Assembly: GCA_030609325.1 (NCBI GenBank)
Contig: JAUWCL010000005.1
Span: 1 to 64,000, forward strand
DNA from: Candidatus Krumholzibacteriota bacterium
GTDB taxonomy: Bacteria > Krumholzibacteriota > Krumholzibacteriia > Krumholzibacteriales > Krumholzibacteriaceae
DNA: 64,000 nucleotides
Reading direction: 5' to 3'
The position numbers and the translations under genes are program-made. Positions within the stretch are counted from its first letter, which is position 1. Every line of letters starts with the position of its first letter. Below the pieces are notes generated by a model. The model made no database searches, was not told where the DNA came from, and saw only the letters and a program-made list of their open reading frames with translations. Below, piece after piece: positions 19,066 to 27,828 of the stretch.

Positions 19066-20093
19066 CAGATCCCGATATCCTCGAACTGGCGGGCAGGGCA
19101 CTCGAAGGCCCGTGGGACCGCATGCCGGGCGGCGGATTCTCGAAACAGGCCTCGGTCAGCGAGATGACCCGGGGAGGTTCCGACAGGCATTTCCTCAGGG
19201 TCAAGGAAGACGGCCTCTCCGCTGTCGTCCTCATCCAGCCCGGAGGGGGCGCGGAGTTCGACCGATATGTGCGGATCGGAGACTTTCTGCGCGAAAACGG
19301 CGTCGCAGTCCCCGGTTTCTATTTCGTCGACAAGGGCGGAGTGGTGGTGATGGAGGATCTCGGCGACATCCATCTCGTCGATGCTCTCGAAGACGCCGAC
19401 CCGCCGGTGGAACTCGCCTTCTACCGCGACTGCATCGATATACTGTACCGGCTCCAGACATCGGTGACCAGGGCGGAGAAAGAGACCGGGGTCCTCGGCG
19501 ATATGGTCTTCTCGGAGGAGGTGCTTCTCGGCGAGACCGACTACTTAGCGAGGGAATTCGTCGTGCATTACGCCGGCCTGCCGGTGCCCGAAGGGTGGGA
19601 CGCCGAGAGAAGAACACTGGCCGCAGAGCTCGCCTTGCATCCGCTGGTCTTCATGCACAGGGATTTCCAGAGCCGGAATATCATGGTCAAGGACGGGACC
19701 CTGCGGATCGTCGACTTCCAGACCGCTCACAGGGGGCTCGGTATGTACGACGTCGCCTCCCTTCTGAAGGACCCATACCACCCCGTTGAGCCCGGAACGA
19801 GGAAGACGCTGCTGATGGAGCTCTACTACAGATTCACAGGAGACGGCCCCGAACCGGAAGGAGGCTTCGAGGCGTTCAACGACCGGTTCGTACTCGCCGG
19901 CATCCAGAGGAATATGCAGGCCCTGGCGGCGTTCGCCTTCCTCGGCCTGAAGAAGGGCAAGAAGGAATTCCTGGAGTTCATCGATCCGGGTCTGGCGCTG
20001 CTAGAGGAGGGCCTCGCAGAATCGAACAGGTTTCCCGCGACGTCGGGCCTCGTCGTCACCATCAGGGAAAAGATCACAGGAAGGAACAAGTAA
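19062..20093 (+). CDS. amgK: AmgK-like anomeric MurNAc/GlcNAc kinase
   Basis: A 343-residue kinase of the aminoglycoside-phosphotransferase superfamily. The GTG start overlaps the murU stop (GTGA) and follows GGAGG. Catalytic loop HRDFQSRNIM (about residues 198-207) and metal-binding IVDFQTA are intact. The opening GGGFSKQASVSEMTRGGSDRHFLRV resembles the nucleotide-binding lobe of AmgK. AmgK phosphorylates MurNAc at C1, feeding MurU and bypassing de novo UDP-MurNAc synthesis (the route that gives fosfomycin tolerance in pseudomonads). Substrate choice is inferred from the operon. Confidence 0.82.
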   Translation: MTDPDILELAGRALEGPWDRMPGGGFSKQASVSEMTRGGSDRHFLRVKEDGLSAVVLIQPGGGAEFDRYVRIGDFLRENGVAVPGFYFVDKGGVVVMEDLGDIHLVDALEDADPPVELAFYRDCIDILYRLQTSVTRAEKETGVLGDMVFSEEVLLGETDYLAREFVVHYAGLPVPEGWDAERRTLAAELALHPLVFMHRDFQSRNIMVKDGTLRIVDFQTAHRGLGMYDVASLLKDPYHPVEPGTRKTLLMELYYRFTGDGPEPEGGFEAFNDRFVLAGIQRNMQALAAFAFLGLKKGKKEFLEFIDPGLALLEEGLAESNRFPATSGLVVTIREKITGRNK

Positions 20094-20094
20094 A

Positions 20095-20361
20095 GTGTGG
20101 AAGGTATTCTTTACGACGTTCGGCATCATGTTTCTCGCCGAGCTTGGTGACAAGACGCAGCTGACCATACTGAGCCTCGCCGGAAAGTTCCGGTCACCGT
20201 GGGTCGTCTTTGCAGGCGCTGCAGTCGCGATGGTGCTGGCGACCGGCCTCGGGGTCCTGGCAGGCAACTTCCTCCCATCCATTATCGGCGAGAAGGTGGT
20301 ACGATACGTTTCCGGCGGCCTCTTCGTGCTCTTCGGGGTCCTTGTCCTCGCCGGCAAATAA
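20095..20361 (+). CDS. GDT1/UPF0016-family cation transporter, single-repeat form
   Basis: An 88-residue membrane protein with the family motif ELGDKTQL (about 16-23) and three hydrophobic helices. Most GDT1/TMEM165/MneA proteins contain two such repeats; this is the single-repeat form that must assemble from two chains. The family exchanges Mn2+ or Ca2+ for protons. The GTG start is one base after the amgK stop with AGGAA upstream, so it reads as the last gene of the recycling operon, though a functional link is not obvious. No Mn riboswitch is seen. Confidence 0.85.
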   Translation: MWKVFFTTFGIMFLAELGDKTQLTILSLAGKFRSPWVVFAGAAVAMVLATGLGVLAGNFLPSIIGEKVVRYVSGGLFVLFGVLVLAGK

Positions 20362-20372
20362 CCCCTGATGAT

Positions 20373-21392
20373 TTATTTTGGCGATCCGAGAAGGACCGCC
20401 ATCCACATCGTATCTTCCCTTGTTTCCAGCGCGATCTTCATCATCATCGTAAGCGGTACGGAAAGTATCATACCGACCGGCCCAAAGACCCATCCCCAGA
20501 AGATCAGGGAAAGGAATACGACGAGTGTCGAGAGTCCCAGCCCTTTTCCCATCACCCGAGGCTCGATGAAATTGCCGATGACGAGGTTAAGCACGATGTA
20601 CCCGACAGCCACGATGATCCCCCTCGTATACCCGTACTGGACGAAGGCAAGCATGACCGGCGGGATCGCCGCGATGAACGAGCCGATCGTCGGGATGTAA
20701 TTGAGCAGAAATGCAAGCGCTCCCCAGAGGAACGGATAGTCCACTCCCGTCGCCAGAAGAAAGACCGTGGCGAGCGCTCCGGTCGCCAGGCATATCCACG
20801 TCTTGAATGCGAGATAACGTCTTATCTCGTTAGCTAATTTCTCGAAATGGGGCAGGGTTCTGTCGGGATTGTCGAGGATCTCCCTGAGTTTCTTCGGGAA
20901 ACTCGAAGCCTCGAGCAGTATGAATACCACTGTGATGATGACGAGGAATCCGTTGGCAAGCGCATCTTTCAGGCTGTTGAGCAGTATCGCCGTGTAGCCC
21001 ATGACCTTTCCCGGCTCGATCCTGCCGAGAAGATCCAGATTTTTCATGTCGATCCCGCGGCCCTCCAGCCATGCGTAGATACCCGAGAACCGCCGCTCGA
21101 TGTCAATGGTGTAACGCGGGTAGGACCTGATGAAATCCCCGATCGATGCGCCGAGGAATCCGGTGACGAACGAGCTGACGGCGAGAATCGCGACGATCAC
21201 TACTAAAATCGCCAGCCATGCGGGGACGCCCTTCCCATGCATCCACGAGACTGGAGAAGAGCATATTATGGCAAGAAAGAGAGCGAGAAGGAACGGGACG
21301 ACAATTGTCGCGGCTGCCTTCATCCCCGCCACGATAACGATGAAAGCGGCGAATGTGATGAGTATCCTCGATGTCGAATGGTTTTCGGCCAT
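20373..21392 (-). CDS. AI-2E / PerM-family transporter
   Basis: A 339-residue polytopic protein of the AI-2 exporter (UPF0118/PerM) family, with about eight membrane helices. The family block near the C-terminus (LNYIPTIGSFIAAIPP, GNFIEPRVMGKGLGLS) is well preserved. Members have been linked to autoinducer-2 or ion export; the substrate here is unknown. The gene converges on the GDT1-like gene with only 11 bases between stops, and its ATG has only a weak upstream GGGG. Confidence 0.9.
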   Translation of the reverse strand: MAENHSTSRILITFAAFIVIVAGMKAAATIVVPFLLALFLAIICSSPVSWMHGKGVPAWLAILVVIVAILAVSSFVTGFLGASIGDFIRSYPRYTIDIERRFSGIYAWLEGRGIDMKNLDLLGRIEPGKVMGYTAILLNSLKDALANGFLVIITVVFILLEASSFPKKLREILDNPDRTLPHFEKLANEIRRYLAFKTWICLATGALATVFLLATGVDYPFLWGALAFLLNYIPTIGSFIAAIPPVMLAFVQYGYTRGIIVAVGYIVLNLVIGNFIEPRVMGKGLGLSTLVVFLSLIFWGWVFGPVGMILSVPLTMMMKIALETREDTMWMAVLLGSPK

Positions 21393-21491
21393 ATAACGAT
21401 CCCCGTTCCGTGATCCACATACACCACACCGGCGGTCGAAGTCAATTAGGAATGCGTCCGATAACGGAATTCCTGCGGGTAGGGCTTCCGC

Positions 21492-23768
21492 CTACCTTCT
21501 TCTCCTCTGCCCGTTGCTCTTCGACCTCGTGTTCCTCTGGCCGGATGTGCTCTGCCGGGTGCTCCTCTGGCCCGTGCTCTTCTGCCGGGTATCTCTCTGT
21601 GTGGACGATTTCTGTTTCGTGTCGCGCCGTGTCGTCGTCTGCTGCCTCGTGTCGCGCTGTCCGCTCGATTTCTGTCTCTGGTACTGCTTGTAGCTGCGGG
21701 CACTCTTCTCCCTGGAGTTCTGGTGTTTGTTCAGGTCCTGTCTGGAGACGTCACTGGGCTTCTGCGCGGCCTTGCCCCTCTTCTTCGAGCCTCCCTGCTT
21801 CTCCCAGTTCCCTTTGTTCTTGCGGTATACGTTGCCGTTCCTGTCGGCGTAGGCATCGTTCCTGCTCTTGCCGGTCGACGGCCGCTGCCTGTCCATTGTC
21901 GAGGGAACTCCGGTCGGCCTCTTGTCGACAGTGCGGACCTCACCTGTCCGGCTGACGCCGGTGGATCTGTTCTTGTAGAGATTGTTCGATCTCGCTTGAT
22001 TCTGCCCCACCCTGTAGCCGACGGCATAACCGCGCCTGACCCCGTGATGGTAGCCGTGACGGTATCCACGCCTGTATCCGCCCCAGTACCCTCTCGGCCC
22101 CCAGTAACTGTATGGATGTCCCCAGCCGATCCGGAACCATCCGTACGGGCCTCCTAACCTGATGCCGAAGGAAAAGCCCCATCCGGTATAACGGTTCCAG
22201 TGAACGCCGTATCCCCAGGTGGCCGGTCGGGGATAGTAGTAATTGCCGTACCACGGCCTGTAGTAATACCCCGTCCCGTGGATCACCGTTCCACCGTAAA
22301 CGTACGAGCTGGTATAGCCGGGCGTGTAGCCGACGTAGACAACGTCGGGCGAGTAGTCGTAGACGTGGACGTAGATCACGTTGTAGACGGGACAGCTCGG
22401 CGGAATCGTGTAGATCGCGTCGGGGACCTCGACGCATACCGTCCAGGGGCCTGTCGGAGCCGCCGACACGAACCAGACCGCCTCGTCGCAGCAATAGTAG
22501 CTGTTATCGGCCCTGATGACGGTGTTCGACGTGTTGACCGCGTAAGTCATGTCGGTATCCTCGATCTTCTCGAACTTCGGTTCACCGTCATACCCGACCT
22601 CCACGGCGGCCGTCTTCCTGTCCACCTCGGCTGTCTGCGGCACGTACATATCGAGAACGGCGTCGCGCGCCTGGTCGGTGCCTGCGACGCTTGCAAGCAC
22701 ATGCCCGTTGTCGGACTCAGGAGGTATCTTCGCAAAATCTTCCGGCAGCGCATCGGCGGCAACATACTTCCAGCCGCCCTCTATCGACGGAGCCGTATAC
22801 CAGCGACCCGACATCAGGGAAAAGTACTGCTGACCCCTTGTATCGATGAACACGTCAAAGTCGGTATTGGTCATGTAGAGGAGATCGGTCCCCTCGACGG
22901 GAGCGAAGTCGGGCTCGCCCTCCGATACGATCAGCTCTGCCGGCTCGGTCGAGATGATGATCTCGGGAGGCGTCGCGCCTGCGAAAGCCGAATCGGGATC
23001 GGCCAGGTTGCCCTCTTCCAAAGCGGCAGCTTCGGCGGCAGCCTTCTCGGCGGCCTCGGCCAGGCTCGCCACCTCGTCTGGCACCTTGTCGACTGGCGCG
23101 TACCCCGATTTGACCTTCTTTGAGGCGTACCACCACGGGCCGCCCCTGAGATAGTAAGTCTTGCTCTTCTTGTCGTAGACGATGAAGAAGGCCGTGTTTA
23201 CCACGTACTTGAGATTCGAATCCTCCAGATCCTCTTTCTTCGGCTTGCCGTCGATCGTGATGAGAACCGCCGGAGTGCTCCTGAAATAGATCTTCGGTGG
23301 ATCGTTCTTCATCCCCTCGGCCGCTACCTGCTGCTTCTCGACATTTTCGAGAGCCGCTTTCATATCGTCCAGCGTCAGGAGGAACTCCCATTCCTCTATC
23401 TCCCTGTTGACGAGTTCCCCGTACCTGTCGAGAGTTTCCCCTTCCAGCGAGGGAAACCGGGCACCCATGATGTTCACATCGGAGAGTACGACCGTCCGCG
23501 TCTCGCGGTCGGTCAGGGCATACGATTCGAACCAGACCGCGCCGAAGACGGGTGTCTCCGCGCCAGGCACGGTAAGCGAGACGGCAGCCCTGGCGGTGAC
23601 CATGTCGCCCTCGAGGGTCTCGATCTGCGGCATGTATATCGTGATGAGCGTATCGCCCACCTCGATCCTGAATGGCCAGTCGAGTGCGGACGCGGGGGAA
23701 GATACCAGCAGCGCCGTCAGAACGGCGACTGCGGCGATGATCCTGATCATGTTGATCCATGGTCTCAT
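21492..23768 (-). CDS. large secreted Tyr/Gly-rich protein with basic repetitive tail
   Basis: A 758-residue exported protein. The ATG (MRPWIN) is preceded by AAGGAGG; the signal peptide ends near PASA. The first ~480 residues hold three related beta-rich units, each built around a 'predicted value ... YVVNT/YMTNT/YAVNT ... V-D/A ... W(W/Y/F)' pattern. Similar proteins in proteobacteria are often labelled 'carbohydrate-binding family V/XII' but have no proven role. About 480-600 is rich in Tyr, Gly, Trp and His (YYYRPWYGNYYYP, RRGYRHGYHHG). About 600-758 is a basic, Gln/Arg/Thr/Ser tail with imperfect QRDTRQK-like repeats. It is probably cell-surface or matrix-associated. Confidence 0.8.
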   Translation of the reverse strand: MRPWINMIRIIAAVAVLTALLVSSPASALDWPFRIEVGDTLITIYMPQIETLEGDMVTARAAVSLTVPGAETPVFGAVWFESYALTDRETRTVVLSDVNIMGARFPSLEGETLDRYGELVNREIEEWEFLLTLDDMKAALENVEKQQVAAEGMKNDPPKIYFRSTPAVLITIDGKPKKEDLEDSNLKYVVNTAFFIVYDKKSKTYYLRGGPWWYASKKVKSGYAPVDKVPDEVASLAEAAEKAAAEAAALEEGNLADPDSAFAGATPPEIIISTEPAELIVSEGEPDFAPVEGTDLLYMTNTDFDVFIDTRGQQYFSLMSGRWYTAPSIEGGWKYVAADALPEDFAKIPPESDNGHVLASVAGTDQARDAVLDMYVPQTAEVDRKTAAVEVGYDGEPKFEKIEDTDMTYAVNTSNTVIRADNSYYCCDEAVWFVSAAPTGPWTVCVEVPDAIYTIPPSCPVYNVIYVHVYDYSPDVVYVGYTPGYTSSYVYGGTVIHGTGYYYRPWYGNYYYPRPATWGYGVHWNRYTGWGFSFGIRLGGPYGWFRIGWGHPYSYWGPRGYWGGYRRGYRHGYHHGVRRGYAVGYRVGQNQARSNNLYKNRSTGVSRTGEVRTVDKRPTGVPSTMDRQRPSTGKSRNDAYADRNGNVYRKNKGNWEKQGGSKKRGKAAQKPSDVSRQDLNKHQNSREKSARSYKQYQRQKSSGQRDTRQQTTTRRDTKQKSSTQRDTRQKSTGQRSTRQSTSGQRNTRSKSNGQRRRR

Positions 23769-24090
23769 ACTGTAACCTCCTTGCTGTACCATTCTGTGAG
23801 TCGGGCCGCCATTCTGTCCAGCAGATTATAATAAAGAGCCGCCTGTCAGCACCGGTGAAAGGCGGGAAGACGGCTCCTGCTGTCATGACATGTCGATTCC
23901 ACTCGTTGCGGGAGACACTCCCGCAGGGACGATGAAACTGACGATCATCATACAGGTCGGCATGATAGTCGGGATGGTAGACACCGTTGAAGTTCTCTCC
24001 GATATATTTTCTTGTTGATCTTCTCGATGCTTACGAAACCGTTCACCACGAGGTCCGGATTCTCATCGATTCCGCGTCAACGGCGCGATT
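23769..24090. other. intergenic region with a strong hairpin
   Basis: No gene was found. The region lies between the start of the secreted YG-rich gene and the end of dodecin. An AT-rich stretch with TATAAT on the minus strand (complement of 23825-23830) may be a -10 element for the secreted protein, but no good -35 is seen. A separate perfect hairpin is listed at 23907-23925. Confidence 0.5.
23907..23925. repeat. perfect inverted repeat, 8-bp arms, 3-base loop
   Basis: TGCGGGAG and CTCCCGCA flank the loop ACA. There is no T run on either strand, so it is not a classical terminator. It lies between dodecin's end and the promoter region of the secreted YG-rich gene. Confidence 0.6.
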
Positions 24091-24300
24091 TCAGCCCTCG
24101 TACTTGAACGAGACCTTCACTTTGGCCCTGTACGCCTTGATCTTGCCGTCCTCGAGGTGCATGTCGAGCTGTGTGATCTCGGCGACACGCAGGTCGCGCA
24201 GCGATTTCGCCGTCATGTCTATCGCGTTCGCAGCCGCCTTTTCCCACGAATCGGGGCTCGTTCCGACCAGTTCGATGATCTTGTAGACGCTATCCGGCAT
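24091..24300 (-). CDS. dodecin flavin-binding protein
   Basis: A 69-residue dodecin. The family pattern VYKIIELVGTSPDSWEKAA and the C-terminal IKAYRAKVKVSFKYE strand are clear. Dodecins form hollow dodecamers that store riboflavin or FMN and buffer reactive flavins in the cytoplasm. AAAGGAGA lies six bases before the ATG, and a near-consensus promoter lies upstream, so it is expressed alone. It lies beside a locus rich in flavoenzymes, although no direct link can be shown. Confidence 0.93.
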   Translation of the reverse strand: MPDSVYKIIELVGTSPDSWEKAAANAIDMTAKSLRDLRVAEITQLDMHLEDGKIKAYRAKVKVSFKYEG

Positions 24301-24340
24301 TGCCGTCTCCTTTCGTTTTCAGGGATTGATTGCCGGGACC

Positions 24341-24369
24341 ATCATACTCCCGCCGGCCACCGCGGTCAA
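24341..24369 (-). promoter_or_regulatory. sigma-70-type promoter for dodecin
   Basis: On the minus strand TTGACC (complement of 24364-24369), a 17-base spacer and TATGAT (complement of 24341-24346) lie about 40 bases before the dodecin start. Confidence 0.75.
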
Positions 24370-24441
24370 CCGATAACCGGGAATCAGATGCGGGTGACTT
24401 GATGACGATGTTTGCCTTGTCGGAGAGATGGGGCAGGCCTT

Positions 24442-24909
24442 TCAGTGATCGCCGCCCCGAATCATACCTGCTGCGTGCGCCAGAAGAGGCGCGAGCAGCC
24501 GGACGCAGAAGGATGCCCCGCGCACCGAGCCGGGAATGTTCACGATCAGCGTCTTCCCCCTCATCCCTGACCAGCCCCTCGAGAGGGCAGCGTTCGGCGT
24601 CTCCTTCAGCGATTCCGATCTGAGCATCTCGGAGATTCCCGGAACGGCACGGTCGCAGAAACGTTCGGTGACCTCGGGGGTGATGTCCCTCGGCCCGAGA
24701 CCGGTGCCCCCCGTAGTGATGATCGCGTCTCCACCGAGGCCCGACTCGAGCGAACGCTCGATCTCCTTCTCTTCGTCGGGCACGACAGCGACCTCAACTT
24801 CGGCGCCGGGGATCGACTCCTCCAGTATCTCTCTGACGGCCGGGCCGGAGAGGTCCTCGTACTCGCCCCTCGAGGCCCTGTCAGATATCGTAATGACCAG
24901 TATCTTCAT
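24442..24909 (-). CDS. mogA: MogA/MoaB-family molybdopterin adenylyltransferase
   Basis: About 155 residues from the ATG at 24909; a GTG four codons upstream is an alternative. The family core is intact: [18 protein letters not shown] at the N-terminus and TTGGTGLGPRDITPE (about 80-94), which binds molybdopterin. The enzyme adenylates molybdopterin (or its tungsten-pathway equivalent) before metal insertion by MoeA. It is the last gene of the eleven-gene tungsten/pterin operon and overlaps the MOSC gene by 29 bases, so the translation of the two is probably coupled. Confidence 0.92.
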   Translation of the reverse strand: MKILVITISDRASRGEYEDLSGPAVREILEESIPGAEVEVAVVPDEEKEIERSLESGLGGDAIITTGGTGLGPRDITPEVTERFCDRAVPGISEMLRSESLKETPNAALSRGWSGMRGKTLIVNIPGSVRGASFCVRLLAPLLAHAAGMIRGGDH

Positions 24910-25321
24910 CTGTGATCTCACCGCCCTCGACTACACTGGCGAAGACGCCCCTTCGCGGCATCACACAGTCGCCGGTCTTCTCGCGGATCGCGCAACCGTC
25001 GTGGCATTCCTTCCCGATCTGCGATATTTCGAGTACAGCATCCCCGATGCGCAGCTTCGTCCCGAGGGGAAGAGAAGGAAGGTCTATGCCTCTCGTCGTG
25101 ATGTTCTCGGCGAAGGCTCCCGGCACGAGCGAGTCGAGCCGCGCGCGCATCGTGTCGATGTCTTCGCAGGCGAGAAGCGACACCTGCCTCTTCCCCGGTC
25201 CGGCGTGCGCGTCCCCCTCGATCCCGTGCCCGGCGACCAGTCTGAACCTCGGTACCGGTTTCTTCGCCGTACCTTTCTCTTTCGATATGTTCAGCGATAC
25301 TATCTCAAATCTCTTCGTCAT
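24881..25321 (-). CDS. stand-alone MOSC-domain protein
   Basis: A 146-residue single-domain MOSC protein. The ATG overlaps the moaC stop (ATGA). Visible family features are [20 protein letters not shown], the [11 protein letters not shown] strand and KECHDGCAI with the conserved Cys that carries persulfide in this superfamily. Stand-alone MOSC proteins lie beside mog/moa genes and are thought to sulfurate or otherwise mature Mo/W cofactors or enzymes. That fits its place between moaC and mogA; exact chemistry is unproven. Confidence 0.9.
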   Translation of the reverse strand: MTKRFEIVSLNISKEKGTAKKPVPRFRLVAGHGIEGDAHAGPGKRQVSLLACEDIDTMRARLDSLVPGAFAENITTRGIDLPSLPLGTKLRIGDAVLEISQIGKECHDGCAIREKTGDCVMPRRGVFASVVEGGEITDEDTGHYDI

Positions 25322-25770
25322 ATATCTTCCTTCGTCTTCGACATCAGGGTGATATTCTCGATTGTCATATTCTTGTCGACAGCCTTGCACATGTCATAGA
25401 GAGTGAGTGCGGCGACCGACACGGCGGTCAGCGCCTCCATCTCGACGCCCGTCCTCGCCGTGCATGTGACCGTCGAGGTAATAGAGACACCGTCTTCCTT
25501 CAGTTCCAGGTCGACGGCGATGTCATCTATCGGGAGGGGATGACACAGGGGAATGAGTTCGCTCGTCTTCTTCGCCCCCATGATGCCGGCGATCCTCGCC
25601 GTCGCGAGGGCGTCGCCCTTCTTCAGCAGTCCTTCGCGAAGTTTCTCCACAGTCTCTCCGGCCATCCTGACGTATCCGGAAGCGATTGCGGTACGTCTCG
25701 AGACGGGCTTCCCGGAAACGTCGACCATCTTCACCTTTCCCTCCCTGTCGATATGCGAGAAATTTCTCAA
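25318..25770 (-). CDS. moaC: cyclic pyranopterin monophosphate synthase MoaC
   Basis: A 150-residue MoaC. The family blocks [32 protein letters not shown] and [24 protein letters not shown] are complete. MoaC converts the MoaA product to cyclic pyranopterin monophosphate, the first stable intermediate of pterin cofactors. The start is TTG with GGAGG eight bases upstream, four bases after the moaA stop. Confidence 0.96.
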   Translation of the reverse strand: MRNFSHIDREGKVKMVDVSGKPVSRRTAIASGYVRMAGETVEKLREGLLKKGDALATARIAGIMGAKKTSELIPLCHPLPIDDIAVDLELKEDGVSITSTVTCTARTGVEMEALTAVSVAALTLYDMCKAVDKNMTIENITLMSKTKEDI

Positions 25771-25774
25771 CTTT

Positions 25775-26590
25775 CTAACCTCCGATCTGTCTCATCGACC
25801 TTTCGCTGCACGACGTGCCCTCTTCCGGCTTGGCCGCCACCGCTCTCATTATGCTCCCCTCGATATCCTCGAAATCGACCTTGATCTCGACGTCGGAGAA
25901 GAGGCACGGCTTGAGGTATCCGTCGGCGGTCAGCCTCAGCCTGTTACACCTGTCGCACGGAAGCGGCCTGTCGAAGTCGTGCGGGGATTCAGTCTCACCG
26001 GCACGCCGTACGAGAGAAAACCTGTTTATCGTCTGCAGGACGAGCCCTTCCCGCGCGCAGAACGCCCGCATCCTGTCGACATCCTCGCGCGACTCGGTCG
26101 CGGATACGACCATGTTGATCTTGGTCCCCTCGAATCCCGCAGCCTGCGCCGCCTCGATCCCCCTGATAACGTCGGTCACGTCCCCTCCTCGGGTCAGCTC
26201 CCGGTACCTGACCGGATCGAGCGTGTCGAGCGAGATGTTGAGCCGGTCCAGCCCCGCATCTCTCAGTTCCACAGCCGTCTCCAGGGTGAGCAGGATCCCG
26301 TTCGTCGTCATCGAGATCTCGTCGAGGCCTTCAATCTTTCTCATCATCCTGACGAGGCCCGACAACCCCTTTCTCACAAGCGGCTCTCCCCCGGTCAGCC
26401 TGACCTTGCCGATCCCGAGGCCCGCCGCCGCACGAACGATCTCCGCGATCTCCTCGTAGGAGAGCATTTCACCGTGGCTCTTGAGCTCTATCCCTTCGGG
26501 AGGCATGCAGTACTCACATCTGAGGTTGCACCTGTCGGTCACCGACACCCTGAGATAGTTTATCTCTCTTCCGATCTTGTCTCTCAGCAT
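25775..26590 (-). CDS. moaA: GTP 3',8-cyclase MoaA, short form
   Basis: A radical-SAM MoaA of about 271 residues (ATG at 26590; one codon earlier at 26593 is equally possible). It has the SAM-cluster motif CNLRCEYC near residue 20, the SAM-binding [10 protein letters not shown], a C-terminal cluster motif [18 protein letters not shown] and the conserved C-terminal Gly-Gly. Typical MoaA has about 320-340 residues. The missing ~50 residues lie between the barrel and the C-terminal cluster, where the usual FMP-containing loop region is very short. All six cluster Cys are present, so activity is plausible. It overlaps the end of moeA. Confidence 0.92.
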   Translation of the reverse strand: MLRDKIGREINYLRVSVTDRCNLRCEYCMPPEGIELKSHGEMLSYEEIAEIVRAAAGLGIGKVRLTGGEPLVRKGLSGLVRMMRKIEGLDEISMTTNGILLTLETAVELRDAGLDRLNISLDTLDPVRYRELTRGGDVTDVIRGIEAAQAAGFEGTKINMVVSATESREDVDRMRAFCAREGLVLQTINRFSLVRRAGETESPHDFDRPLPCDRCNRLRLTADGYLKPCLFSDVEIKVDFEDIEGSIMRAVAAKPEEGTSCSERSMRQIGG

Positions 26591-27828
26591 CATCTCAATC
26601 CATTCGCCCGGCGCGGCGGTCCGGGAACGACGATCCTGACCTCCTCGCCCTTCTTGAGTGACTCGACCCCCGCAGGTATGCGAAGTATCCCGTCCGCCCG
26701 AGTGTAGGCATTGATGTGGGCCGAACCGTGATACTCGATTAATCGGGCCCATCCGTCGGGCGTCAGCCGTACCGGCACGTGCGCCGTCCGTACGGCGCTC
26801 TTTCTCGTGAAATCGCTGCCGAGCCGCACCGTGACCTCCAGCGGCCTATAAGCGTGCCCCATCAATCCGAAGCAGAACGGCTTGACGATTATCTCGAAGA
26901 GGACGAAGGCCGAGACGGGATTTCCCGGAAGGCCGAACACCCATGCGTCTTCGTGCCTGCCGAAGAGAAGGGGCCGGCCCGGCTTTATCGCAGCTCCGTG
27001 CACGAGCAGCTCGAATCCCGCCTCCTCGAGGCCGCCCGGAACAAAGTCGTAGTCGCCCATCGAGACGCCGCCGGAGAATATGTATACGTCGATCTCTCCA
27101 GACATGTGTTCGATCAGTTCCGGCACAGCGCCGGGCGTATCGGGCACGATACCGAGATACTCAGCCGACAGGCCTGTTTCTGCCGCCTGCGCCATCAGCT
27201 GCGGCCCGTTTGAGTTTCGTATCATTCCCTTTCGGATCGGCTCTCCCGGCTCTGCCAGCTCGTCACCGGTAACGGCGATCCCGAGAGCGGGCCTGACAGC
27301 GACCGGCGCCTTCGCATTGCCCATTGCCGCGAGAACAGCGATCTCCGAAGGGCGGATCAGCGATCCTTTTTCCAGAACTGTCTCCCCCCTGCGGATATCC
27401 TCGCCGAGAAGACATATGTTACTTCTGCCGCTGCCGCGGGTCACCGTGACGATGCCGTCTTCTTCCTCTGTATACTCGACCATGACGACCATATCCGCCC
27501 CGCGGGGCACGGCCGCGCCGGTCATGATCCTCGCGCATTCGCCCTCGCCGATCTCCTTTTCCGGCATCCGGCCGGCTGCCACCGTCTCGACGATCCTCAA
27601 CGGGCGATCGAGATCGGCGCTCCTGCAGGCGAAGCCGTCCATCGCCGACTTGTCGAACGGCGGCATGTCGATGTCGGAGACAATATCGGAGGCGAGCACC
27701 CTGCCCGCCGCATCGGCGAGGTCCACCTCTTCGCTGCCGAGCAGGCGCGTCGAGCCGAGTATCGTGTCCATCACCTCGTCGAACGGCATCAGCTTCCAGC
27801 CGGTCCGGTCTCTTTCAGGCCCAGTCAT
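26590..27828 (-). CDS. moeA: molybdopterin molybdenumtransferase MoeA
   Basis: A 412-residue MoeA with all expected segments: DMPPFDKSAMDGFA, ARIMTGAAVPRGADMVV, the central GIAVTGDELAEPGEPI, SGGVSMGDYDFVP, GLPGNPVSAFVLFE and a C-terminal beta-barrel. MoeA inserts Mo or W into adenylated pterin. In organisms with several copies one is often tungsten-specific; the genomic setting suggests tungsten here. It overlaps the preceding mobB-like gene by 14 bases with GGAG upstream. Confidence 0.96.
   Translation of the reverse strand: MTGPERDRTGWKLMPFDEVMDTILGSTRLLGSEEVDLADAAGRVLASDIVSDIDMPPFDKSAMDGFACRSADLDRPLRIVETVAAGRMPEKEIGEGECARIMTGAAVPRGADMVVMVEYTEEEDGIVTVTRGSGRSNICLLGEDIRRGETVLEKGSLIRPSEIAVLAAMGNAKAPVAVRPALGIAVTGDELAEPGEPIRKGMIRNSNGPQLMAQAAETGLSAEYLGIVPDTPGAVPELIEHMSGEIDVYIFSGGVSMGDYDFVPGGLEEAGFELLVHGAAIKPGRPLLFGRHEDAWVFGLPGNPVSAFVLFEIIVKPFCFGLMGHAYRPLEVTVRLGSDFTRKSAVRTAHVPVRLTPDGWARLIEYHGSAHINAYTRADGILRIPAGVESLKKGEEVRIVVPGPPRRANGLR

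Noticed and set aside
23907-23925. Perfect hairpin as a terminator
   Set aside because: No T run on either strand, so it is listed only as an inverted repeat.
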